Source: Bacteroidota bacterium (GTDB taxonomy: Bacteria; Bacteroidota; Bacteroidia; Bacteroidales; Prolixibacteraceae). Taken from it: a stretch of DNA of 64,000 nucleotides. Below the pieces are notes generated by a model. The model had not been told where the DNA came from, ran no database searches, and worked only from the letters and a program-made list of their open reading frames with translations. The translations under genes and the position numbers were made by a program. Below, in pieces: positions 41,036 to 50,783 of the stretch. The DNA lies in contig JAHEYT010000048.1 in the NCBI GenBank assembly GCA_023251455.1, positions 1 through 64,000 on the forward strand, read 5' to 3'. How positions within the stretch are numbered: position 1 is the first letter of the stretch; each line of letters starts with the position of its first letter.

Positions 41036-41067
41036 CAATTATAGTTATAATCTGATAGGAAAACAAG
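41036..41067 (-). promoter_or_regulatory. Weak promoter candidate of the his operon
   Basis: Minus-strand TATAATTG (41043-41036) matches TAnnTTTG at seven of eight positions and CTTG (41067-41064) stands 20 bases upstream. It would place the transcript start about 14 bases before the leader ATG. Confidence 0.4.
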
Positions 41068-41235
41068 TATTTTAATTGCAGTTTCTTTGAATTTACTTTT
41101 AGTTAATATTAAATATTGACAAAACTAAAATTTTCAGATAGTCAGATTAGTGCCAAAATCCCTTTCAATTCCCAACTAAAAAGAATTTTGAAGTTACTAT
41201 TCCTGGAATCCCTATATCATTACAAAATGAATTTG

Positions 41236-41243
41236 TATGTTTG
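41236..41243 (+). promoter_or_regulatory. -7 box of the GH105 gene
   Basis: TATGTTTG is a full TAnnTTTG match. The ATG inside it (41237) opens a longer reading frame, but being in the promoter box it is unlikely to be translated; this supports the start at 41282. Confidence 0.5.
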
Positions 41244-41281
41244 TACAATCGATTGCAAAACTAAACTTAAATAAATCTAAT

Positions 41282-42382
41282 ATGAAAAGAGCACTTTCAG
41301 TTGTACTTGTATTCATGCTAATTGGCATGACCACTTTCTCCAAAAATCAACAGGATAAATGTTTTAAGCCTAAGGAAATTAAAAAGGCCATGATTAAAGC
41401 TGCAATGTGGCAGTTTGAAAATCCAAAACACCAATTATGGGACTGGACTAATGGCGCTTTTTATGCCGGAGTTTCGACGGCTTACAAAACCACCGGCGAC
41501 AAAAAGATTCTGGAAGCAATGAATAAAATGGGCGAAGCAAATCAATGGAAACCTGGTCCACGTCTTCAACATGCCGATGACATTGCAATTTGCCAGACCT
41601 ACATTGATTTGTTCCGCATAAAAAAAGACAAGGCGATGATTCAGCCGTTTATCGACAATATGGATAAGTTTCTGGTAACTCCATTCCCTGTTAAAGGAAT
41701 AGAAAAGATTACCTGGTGGTGGTGCGACGCGCTATTTATGGCACCTCCGGCTTTAGTTAAATTATCAATGACTACCGGAGACAAAAAATACATGGAAAAA
41801 AGTGATGAGCTTTTCCATGAATGTTACAACCTGCTTTATGACAAAGAAGAACATTTGTTTGCCCGGGATTTAGGTTACGTCATCAAAGGAGATGCATCCG
41901 ATCGCCGCGAAGCCAATGGGAAGAAAATATTTTGGTCGAGAGGAAATGGCTGGGTAATGGGCGGATTGGCGTTACTCCTGAACGAACTCCCAAAAGATTA
42001 TAAAGAGCGGTCGTTTTACGAACAAGTGTACAAAGAGATGGCTGCGAAAATTGCCAGCCTTCAGCAAGAAGATGGACTGTGGAGAGCTAGTCTGCTCGAT
42101 CCGGTATCATACCCGGGAGGAGAAGCCAGTGGCTCCGGATTTTACACTTATGCCCTCGCATGGGGAATCAACAATGGGTTGCTGAGCAAGGACAAATATC
42201 TTCCTGTAGTTCAAAAGGCATGGAAAGGCATGAATACACTCATTCAGCCTGACGGACACGTAGGCTGGTGTCAGCCAATCGGAGCTGATCCGAAAAAGAA
42301 TTTTTCTGCTGAAAGCTGGGAAGTCTATGGTACAGGCGCTTTCCTTTTAGCCGGGAGTGAAGTTATCAAACTTAAGAATTGA
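41282..42382 (+). CDS. Secreted glycoside hydrolase family 105 protein (unsaturated uronyl hydrolase type)
   Basis: 366 residues from MKRALSVVLVFMLIG; the first 20 residues form a signal peptide ending near TFSKN. The (alpha/alpha)6 fold of GH105 is indicated by MWQFENPKHQLWDWTNGAFYAG (with a short break), HADD (97-100), WWWCDALFMAPPAL (Asp149, the likely catalytic acid) and FWSRGNGWVMGGLALLL. Family members remove delta-4,5-unsaturated uronic acids from lyase products of pectin (rhamnogalacturonan) or related glycans. No lyase, SusC/SusD pair or regulator is adjacent, so it stands alone. It ends with an unusually long palindromic terminator. Confidence 0.88.
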   Translation: MKRALSVVLVFMLIGMTTFSKNQQDKCFKPKEIKKAMIKAAMWQFENPKHQLWDWTNGAFYAGVSTAYKTTGDKKILEAMNKMGEANQWKPGPRLQHADDIAICQTYIDLFRIKKDKAMIQPFIDNMDKFLVTPFPVKGIEKITWWWCDALFMAPPALVKLSMTTGDKKYMEKSDELFHECYNLLYDKEEHLFARDLGYVIKGDASDRREANGKKIFWSRGNGWVMGGLALLLNELPKDYKERSFYEQVYKEMAAKIASLQQEDGLWRASLLDPVSYPGGEASGSGFYTYALAWGINNGLLSKDKYLPVVQKAWKGMNTLIQPDGHVGWCQPIGADPKKNFSAESWEVYGTGAFLLAGSEVIKLKN

Positions 42383-42418
42383 TCTTTTTCTGAAATCGAA
42401 TTCAACATTTCAGACAAA

Positions 42419-42474
42419 TTTCACAACAAAAAGGTTCTTTGAAGCATGTGTCAAAGAACCTTTTTGTTGTGAAA
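42419..42474 (+). terminator. Very long perfect hairpin after the GH105 gene
   Basis: Two perfectly complementary 24-base arms (42419-42442 and 42451-42474) around the loop AGCATGTG. The stem begins TTTCACAACAAAAAGG and contains A5/T5 tracts rather than a trailing T-run. It starts 37 bases after the GH105 stop. Confidence 0.75.
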
Positions 42475-42656
42475 AAGCACTTCAAATCTGTTTCTTCAAG
42501 AAAAGTTAAGAAATATTAAAAATGTCTAATCTTTTTAAATATTTGTTTGCAAAACGAGTCGAAATTTGTTTCAAATAACAAAAAAGTAGTTTCTTTACAG
42601 CAAATTGATATTGCGTGTATTTACAATAAATCAGTTCATATATTTAGACAACGACA
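42475..42656. other. AT-rich stretch before the small RNA candidate
   Basis: About 180 bases with no open frame or hairpin of note. It may hold the promoter of the small RNA candidate: TATATTTA (42648-42655) matches TAnnTTTG at seven of eight positions. Confidence 0.3.
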
Positions 42657-42852
42657 TTTCAGATCGGAACAATACAATCAGTATAACCTCTCGGGTGTCC
42701 AAATTTAAAAGTGATGCCTTTCTTTAACAGAAAGCCTGAATATAAAGATGCGTGATTAGCTATGTGAATAGCTAGGTTTTTATTAACCAATTTTGTTTGA
42801 TTGGTTGATCTTGTTTGTGGTATGAAAAGCCGGCCAGAGGGTCGGCTTTTTT
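42657..42852 (+). ncRNA. Candidate structured small RNA upstream of the rpoD 3' end
   Basis: About 195 bases on the plus strand with a -7-like box in front, three hairpins and a terminator. The hairpins are CTTTCT/AGAAAG (42718-42734), TAGCTAT/ATAGCTA with a GTGA tetraloop (42757-42774), and AACCAAT/ATTGGTT (42785-42806). The terminator is at 42825-42852. Its only open frame is 13 codons. I do not recognise it as 6S, SRP, tmRNA or RNase P RNA from conserved bases. The minus-strand frame over the same bases looks spurious. Confidence 0.45.
42825..42852 (+). terminator. Intrinsic terminator of the small RNA candidate
   Basis: Arms AAAAGCCGGC (42825-42834) and GTCGGCTTTT (42841-42850) pair over ten positions with one wobble, followed by T6. 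No protein gene on the plus strand ends here, which is the main reason to propose a transcript. Confidence 0.75.
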
Positions 42853-42884
42853 CGTCAAAACCCATTTGTGGATAGGGAATAAAA

Positions 42885-42905
42885 AAACCGCCTTTCGAGC
42901 GGTTT
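42885..42905 (-). terminator. Intrinsic terminator after rpoD
   Basis: Arms AAACCGC and GCGGTTT with loop CTTTCGA; the A-run at 42881-42887 gives a U-tract on the minus strand. Confidence 0.8.
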
Positions 42906-42916
42906 CTTTATTTTTA

Positions 42917-43777
42917 TTATCCAAGATATGTTTTAAGCAGTTTACTTCTTGAAGTGTGTCGTAACCGACGGATTGCTTTTTCTTTAATTTGCCTAACACG
43001 TTCGCGGGTTAAACCAAAGCGTTCTCCGATTTCTTCAAGTGTCATTTCCTGACATCCAATTCCAAAGAACATCCGAATGATGTCACTTTCGCGTTCAGTA
43101 AGCGTTGCTAAAGCCCGTTCAATTTCTTTGGCCAATGATTCCATCATCAATGCTTTGTCAGCATTTGGCGAATCATTGTTAATCAGAACATCCAGAAGAC
43201 TGTTATCCTCTCCCTCAACAAAAGGAGCATCTACCGAAATATGACGACCAGATACGCGAAGGGTATCCGCAACTTTATCAGCAGGCAATTCCAACGCATC
43301 AGCAAGTTCTTCCGGAGAAGGTTTACGTTCATTTTCCTGTTCAAACTTCGAGAAGGCCTTATTGATTTTATTCAACGAGCCAACCTGATTTAAGGGTAAA
43401 CGAACAATTCTGGATTGTTCAGCCAATGCTTGCAGGATAGATTGACGAATCCACCACACTGCATAGGAAATAAACTTGAAACCCCTGGTTTCATCAAACT
43501 TTTCAGCAGCTTTAATTAGTCCCAAATTACCTTCATTAATAAGGTCGGGCAAACTTAAGCCCTGATTCTGGTACTGTTTTGCCACCGAAACAACGAAACG
43601 CAGATTGGCTCGTGTTAATTTTTCCAGTGCGGCCTGATCACCTTTTTTAATCCGCTGCGCCAACTCCACTTCTTCCTCAACAGTAATAAGTTCTTCTTTC
43701 CCAATTTCTTGTAGATACTTATCTAAGGAAGCACTCTCACGGTTGGTGATCGATTTTGTAATCTTTAATTGTCTCAT
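42917..43777 (-). CDS. rpoD: Primary sigma factor RpoD (SigA-type, short Bacteroidota form)
   Basis: 286 residues, the short form typical of Bacteroidota, with almost no region 1.1 and no non-conserved insert. Region 1.2 starts [14 protein letters not shown], region 2 contains [20 protein letters not shown], and region 4 ends [20 protein letters not shown]. It directs RNA polymerase to the TTTG/TAnnTTTG promoters seen through this window. It has its own consensus promoter and terminator; htrA lies upstream on the same strand, 108 bases away. Confidence 0.95.
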   Translation of the reverse strand: MRQLKITKSITNRESASLDKYLQEIGKEELITVEEEVELAQRIKKGDQAALEKLTRANLRFVVSVAKQYQNQGLSLPDLINEGNLGLIKAAEKFDETRGFKFISYAVWWIRQSILQALAEQSRIVRLPLNQVGSLNKINKAFSKFEQENERKPSPEELADALELPADKVADTLRVSGRHISVDAPFVEGEDNSLLDVLINNDSPNADKALMMESLAKEIERALATLTERESDIIRMFFGIGCQEMTLEEIGERFGLTRERVRQIKEKAIRRLRHTSRSKLLKTYLG

Positions 43778-43800
43778 ATACCCTTCAAAAAAATAGCGTG

Positions 43801-43832
43801 CAAATATAGGCTTTTGAGGTCAATAATTCAAA
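43801..43832 (-). promoter_or_regulatory. Consensus promoter of rpoD
   Basis: Minus strand: -33 TTTG (43832-43829), 20-base spacer, -7 TATATTTG (43808-43801), all consensus positions matched, 24 bases before the rpoD start codon. RpoD probably transcribes its own gene. Confidence 0.75.
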
Positions 43833-43884
43833 TGGTTTTTTTTCTTTGCTTATTGTTTACAATTTCATAACCAATAACTTTGTT

Positions 43885-45339
43885 TTACTTCGTGCCGGTA
43901 CCAAAAACATAGTAAGCGACTTCACCATTTGGATAAATTCCTTCGACTAATATTCCACCCCTTGAATTTTTAATAATACGTTTTAATTCCTCAACTTCGG
44001 AAACAGCACTTTTGTTCACTTGTGTTATGATAAAACCTTTTTTTATTCCGGCGTCCTTAAATTTACCATTTGCAAGTTCGGTAATTTTTATTCCATAACG
44101 GATTCCCAATTCCTCCTTGTCGCGGTCAGAAACCTCAACAAATTTCGCACCAAAAATATCGTCGGGATTGTTATCACCTTTCACAATATCTGTATCTCCG
44201 TGCTTGTTACGGAGCGTTACGTTAAATGGTTTCCTTTTATTGTCTCTTTTTACCTCAACTACAACTTTGTCTCCGGGGCGATGCTTACTTATTTGCTCCT
44301 GAAGTTCTGCTGTTGAATTTACATTTACATTATCAACACTGATTATGACATCGTTGTCTTTCAATCCTGCAATCTCTGCAGCTCCATCCGGCAATACTTT
44401 GCCAACAAATACTCCTTCAATTTTATCTAAATTATATTTTTTAGCCACATCTGAATTAACATCTCCAATATTTACATTTAATAATGCTCGTTGTACATCA
44501 CCATATTCTTTTAAATCAGCCACTACTTTTTGTACAATATTGGATGGAATAGCAAATGAATAACCACTGTACGAGCCTGTTTGTGAAGCTATAGCCGTAT
44601 TTATTCCGACAAGTTCACCGCGTGTATTAACCAAAGCACCACCACTATTTCCAGGATTAACAGCAGCATCGGTCTGAATAAACGACTCGATACGCATCTG
44701 GTCTGGATTGATTCCAATATCCCTGCTCTTTGCACTAACAATGCCTGCGGTAACAGTCGATGTCAGGTTAAATGGATTTCCTACTGCTAAAACCCACTCG
44801 CCTAACTTGAGATTATCAGAGTTACTAAATTTTAGTGCAGGCAATCCAGACATGTCAATTTTAATCAATGCAATATCGGTTGACGGATCGGTACCTATCT
44901 GTTTTGCTTTAAACTCGCGCTTATCATTTAAAATAACAGAAATCTCATCAGCCTCGTCAATCACATGGTTATTCGTCACAATATATCCTTCTGAAGAGAT
45001 AATTACACCAGAACCAGCTCCTTGCCTAATGGGCATTTGTTGCGACTGAGAGCTGCCATCACCAAAAAAGTAATCAAAAATATTGTTCGAACCGTAATAA
45101 CTGCCTTTTTGGGTGACCTTAATATGTACAACTGCGTGAATCGAATTTTCCGCAGCATAAGTTAAATCAGGCAATTCTCCAGTATTTGAAGTTGGTAAAC
45201 TTGCATATTTCATCGACTGCTCCTGTTGTACTGTTAGTACTTTTGGATCGTCAAAGTAACGGGTATAGGCCCAAAGAGCAACAAATCCGCCAACTAGTGC
45301 CACCAACAATGTAAATAATCCTGTTTTAAAATTTTTCAT
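43885..45339 (-). CDS. degP: HtrA/DegP-type periplasmic serine protease
   Basis: 484 residues. An N-terminal membrane anchor or uncleaved signal (about residues 7-25) is followed by the trypsin-like domain with catalytic His125 (VTNNHVID), Asp155 (STDIALIK) and Ser232 (NPGNSGGAL). Two PDZ domains follow (about residues 280-375 and 400-484). It degrades or refolds damaged envelope proteins. It is transcribed towards rpoD. Confidence 0.93.
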   Translation of the reverse strand: MKNFKTGLFTLLVALVGGFVALWAYTRYFDDPKVLTVQQEQSMKYASLPTSNTGELPDLTYAAENSIHAVVHIKVTQKGSYYGSNNIFDYFFGDGSSQSQQMPIRQGAGSGVIISSEGYIVTNNHVIDEADEISVILNDKREFKAKQIGTDPSTDIALIKIDMSGLPALKFSNSDNLKLGEWVLAVGNPFNLTSTVTAGIVSAKSRDIGINPDQMRIESFIQTDAAVNPGNSGGALVNTRGELVGINTAIASQTGSYSGYSFAIPSNIVQKVVADLKEYGDVQRALLNVNIGDVNSDVAKKYNLDKIEGVFVGKVLPDGAAEIAGLKDNDVIISVDNVNVNSTAELQEQISKHRPGDKVVVEVKRDNKRKPFNVTLRNKHGDTDIVKGDNNPDDIFGAKFVEVSDRDKEELGIRYGIKITELANGKFKDAGIKKGFIITQVNKSAVSEVEELKRIIKNSRGGILVEGIYPNGEVAYYVFGTGTK

Positions 45340-45725
45340 CTCTTTTTACTTTTTGTTGTTAGAAATTTCTGACTTTTTTATTTGAATTTAAAGATAACGC
45401 ATAACATTTATATGTGTTTTACCATTTGTAATTCATTTAAATTGTTTAACAGATTTTAACAACAACTTAAACATGCTTCCAGGCTCAAAAGAATTATTCA
45501 TAATCGCAGTAACGTAAGATGGCACTGAAAGTTTTAAAATATATGGCACTTAAATGAAGATTTTTGAATTGACCAAAAATCAAATTTCCAATGATTATAA
45601 ATTATTGAAAAATCAGTAACCGAAAAACATTCATTTCATTTAAATTAATTAATGTATTTAAATTCATTCGCTTGCTTGAAGATCAATTCTGCCTATATTT
45701 ACAACCATATAAAATTAAATGAAGG
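45340..45725. other. 386-base divergent intergenic region
   Basis: AT-rich spacer between htrA (minus) and the histidine kinase gene (plus). A TATCTTTA box (45396-45389, minus) may serve htrA. No open frame, hairpin or repeat stands out in the middle. Confidence 0.4.
45671..45701 (+). promoter_or_regulatory. Promoter candidate of the histidine kinase gene
   Basis: CTTG (45671-45674), 19-base spacer, TATATTTA (45694-45701; seven of eight consensus positions), 24 bases before the ATG. Confidence 0.45.
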
Positions 45726-47753
45726 ATGCCTGGTCGACTTTTAAGAAAATTAGCAATCTCCTCAAATATTTCCACATACCTCAGTCGAACGTTGATTATA
45801 ATTACTGTTGCAACAACCGTAATTATTGGAGGAGTTATGATTTTTCAGCAAACTCTTTATTTCAATAAGCTAAGCAAACAAAAAAGCAACGAATACATTC
45901 AGAACCAGAAAATTTATATTCAGGAAATTGTAAATAATGAACTGGAATATATTCGGATTCAAAATGACTTCTTCAGAACAAATATTGACAATAAGATCAG
46001 GCAGAATGTAAATCAAGCCTACCATACTGCAGAATCGATTTATCAGAAATATGCAGGAACAAAAACAGAGGATGAAATTAAATCACTAATTATTGCGACA
46101 ATTTCATCCCTTCGGTTTGACATGGAATATGAGGAGGTATTTATTTCAACTTTAGACGGAACTGGCATTTATTACCCAAGAAAACCAGAATTCTCCGGCA
46201 AAGACATGAGCCAATTTAAAGACGCAAATGGATTATCCGTAGTTCAGGAAGAAATTAACCTATTGAAAACCAACCAGGAAGGATTTCTCTACTACGACCT
46301 CAATTCCAAACTATTAGCGAATCCTTCGCCTCACAAAAAAATAGCCTTCGTTAAGAAGTTTGGTCATTTCGACTGGTATTTTGGTTCGAAACAATATCTG
46401 GACGACTATTTTCCCAAATTCAGAGATGAAATTGCACAAAAGATAAGTTCTGTTCGATTCAGGCATGGTGGATATGTGTTTATGAATGATATGAATGGCA
46501 CTCCCATAGTTATGGATGGATCAGTTTATAAAGGCAATTTAAACATGCTTACGGATTCTGCAGATCTCCGACATAAAATATTTTTACTACAGCTTGATGT
46601 TGCTAAAAACAATCCTAATGGAGGTTATTTTTATTATCAATGGAATAAAATTGCCGAAACGACTCCTTCAGAAAAGTGTTCGTTCGTTATGCAATTTAAG
46701 GACTACAACTGGCTAATTGGGGCTGGCTTTTATCTCGATGAAATTGATGAGAGTATACAAAAGCAACAGGTATTACTTCATAAAGACCAACAAAAAAGTA
46801 TCATACTTATACTGATCATCTTTTTTGTTCTTCTGTTCTTTGAAGTACTTATTATTTATCATTTTAATGCAAGATACAAATCTGATTTCGAGCGATTCTT
46901 CAATTTTTTCTTTTCGTTACAAACAAACTTTAACCATTTGAATACCTCCCAACTTTATTTCGAAGAGTTTAAACGGGCAGGAGCGGCAGCCAATGAAATG
47001 GTTTTGTCGCGAAAAGAAATAGAAAATAAACTTATTGCTGAACAGAAAAAAGCCACTGAGTCTGATCGGCTAAAATCAGCATTTTTGGCTAATATGTCTC
47101 ACGAAATAAGAACTCCGATGAATGCGATTCTTGGCTTTTCCGAATTATTGGAGGATGATAGTCAGGACGAACAAGACAAAATCATGTTCATTAAATTAAT
47201 CCGCAAAAACGGGGATATACTACTCAACCTGATAAACGATATTATTGATATTTCGAAGATAGAAGCTAATTTGTTGGCAATCAGAAAAAGGCCTGTTCAT
47301 CTGAATAAATTTTTGTATGAAATTGGTTCTCATTATACTGAAACGATTGCCTCCAGAAACGACAAAGATATTAAGTTTTTGATAATCAACAATATTGAAC
47401 CTAATCTAACAATTTTAACTGATGAAATCAGGCTTCGGCAAATACTCGATAATTTGATTGGGAATGCCATTAAATTCACTCCTGAAGGTCTAATTACGCT
47501 AAAAGCAAAAAGGGAAGGAGAAGCGATATATTGTAGTGTTTCTGATACCGGAATTGGAATTCCAGCCGATCAGCAAGCGACCATCTTCGAACGGTTTATG
47601 CAGGCAGAACATGCCCACGGAGTGAACTTCGGGGGAACTGGTTTAGGCTTGGCAATCTCGAAGAATCTGATTGAACTACTCGGGGGAAATCTACAAGTAG
47701 AGTCAGATGCCGGGAAAGGATCTATCTTCTATTTTCACATTCCGATCAACTAG
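45726..47753 (+). CDS. Orphan sensor histidine kinase with extracytoplasmic Cache-type domain
   Basis: 675 residues. The first membrane helix (about 23-43) and a second (about 359-381, IILILIIFFVLLFFEVL) bracket a sensor region of about 315 residues. Its membrane-proximal part (HGGYVFMNDMNGTPIV to FKDYNWLIGAGFYLDEID) looks like a Cache_2-type domain that binds small ligands. The HisKA domain has His459 in ANMSHEIRTPMN, and the ATPase domain has NLIGNAIKFTPEG, DTGIGIP and GGTGLGLAI. No receiver domain is fused and no response regulator is adjacent. The stop overlaps that of the converging LOG gene. Confidence 0.9.
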   Translation: MPGRLLRKLAISSNISTYLSRTLIIITVATTVIIGGVMIFQQTLYFNKLSKQKSNEYIQNQKIYIQEIVNNELEYIRIQNDFFRTNIDNKIRQNVNQAYHTAESIYQKYAGTKTEDEIKSLIIATISSLRFDMEYEEVFISTLDGTGIYYPRKPEFSGKDMSQFKDANGLSVVQEEINLLKTNQEGFLYYDLNSKLLANPSPHKKIAFVKKFGHFDWYFGSKQYLDDYFPKFRDEIAQKISSVRFRHGGYVFMNDMNGTPIVMDGSVYKGNLNMLTDSADLRHKIFLLQLDVAKNNPNGGYFYYQWNKIAETTPSEKCSFVMQFKDYNWLIGAGFYLDEIDESIQKQQVLLHKDQQKSIILILIIFFVLLFFEVLIIYHFNARYKSDFERFFNFFFSLQTNFNHLNTSQLYFEEFKRAGAAANEMVLSRKEIENKLIAEQKKATESDRLKSAFLANMSHEIRTPMNAILGFSELLEDDSQDEQDKIMFIKLIRKNGDILLNLINDIIDISKIEANLLAIRKRPVHLNKFLYEIGSHYTETIASRNDKDIKFLIINNIEPNLTILTDEIRLRQILDNLIGNAIKFTPEGLITLKAKREGEAIYCSVSDTGIGIPADQQATIFERFMQAEHAHGVNFGGTGLGLAISKNLIELLGGNLQVESDAGKGSIFYFHIPIN

Positions 47754-48331
47754 CGTTTCGGAACTTCAAACCATTTATTAACCAATTCCTCAGGTTTATA
47801 ATTCAGGATATAATCCATTGCTTCAGCAGCATTGTTTGCAATAAAGTAAAGCTTACGATAACTTTCCTTGGCGAATTTTTCGTCATACGATTTCTCAAAC
47901 TGGCGGAACAGGTCATCATAAAAACCGTTGGTATTAATAAAAACAATGGCTTTATGATGGTATCCAAGCTGCTTTAAGGTAATTACCTCCAGAATCTCTT
48001 CCAGTGTTCCAAATCCGCCAGCCAATGCGATAAAAGAATCAGAGAGTTCGCGCATTTTGTCCTTTCGCTGCATCATGTCTCCTGAAACAATTATTTCGTG
48101 TGCATGAATCGAAGCCAGATTAAAATCACGGAGCTTTTCAGGAATGATACCAATGGTTTTTGCGCCATGCTTACCAGCTTCTCGGGTGATTACATCCATA
48201 GTTCCAACATTGGAGCCTCCATTGATCAAACAATAGCCGGATTGGCCTATAATGCGCGCTAAATCAATGGCATCATTTACATATACGTCATCAATGGCAT
48301 TACTCGACGAAGAAAAGACACAGATATTCAT
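47750..48331 (-). CDS. LOG-family protein (TIGR00730, nucleoside monophosphate phosphoribohydrolase type)
   Basis: 193 residues, Rossmann-like. The family signature is present as RKDKMRELSD and AGGFGTLEEILEV; the first Pro of the usual PGGxGTxxE is Ala here. Related proteins release free bases from nucleoside 5'-monophosphates. The bacterial role outside cytokinin production is unclear. Its TAG stop and the kinase TAG stop share the palindrome CTAG (47750-47753). Confidence 0.85.
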   Translation of the reverse strand: MNICVFSSSSNAIDDVYVNDAIDLARIIGQSGYCLINGGSNVGTMDVITREAGKHGAKTIGIIPEKLRDFNLASIHAHEIIVSGDMMQRKDKMRELSDSFIALAGGFGTLEEILEVITLKQLGYHHKAIVFINTNGFYDDLFRQFEKSYDEKFAKESYRKLYFIANNAAEAMDYILNYKPEELVNKWFEVPKR

Positions 48332-48357
48332 CAGTATTCAAGTTAAAAGTGTAAAGG

Positions 48358-48365
48358 CAAAAGTA
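48358..48365 (-). promoter_or_regulatory. -7 box candidate of the LOG gene
   Basis: Minus-strand TACTTTTG matches TAnnTTTG 27 bases before the start. No -33 element is evident. Confidence 0.3.
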
Positions 48366-48414
48366 TAAAATTTACGAGTCCGGAGTTGGAAGTTCGAAAA
48401 AACAGGAATTAAAT

Positions 48415-48444
48415 AAGAAATCCCGGTTTTCACCAGGATTTCTT
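48415..48444 (-). terminator. Terminator candidate after gyrB
   Basis: Arms AAGAAATCCCGG and CCAGGATTTCTT pair over 12 positions with one mismatch, loop six. The tract after the stem on the minus strand is weak in U. Confidence 0.5.
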
Positions 48445-48451
48445 TATCTTT

Positions 48452-50783
<2,332 letters not shown>

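Noticed and set aside
41237-41281. Upstream start of the GH105 gene
   Set aside because: The ATG is part of the TATGTTTG promoter box, and only the downstream ATG gives a proper signal peptide.
41282-42382. Polysaccharide utilisation locus around the GH105 gene
   Set aside because: No SusC/SusD pair, lyase or regulator lies on either side; his genes and rpoD flank it.
42659-42865. 68-codon minus-strand frame downstream of rpoD
   Set aside because: It runs through two terminators and the hairpins of the small RNA candidate and has no recognisable residues.
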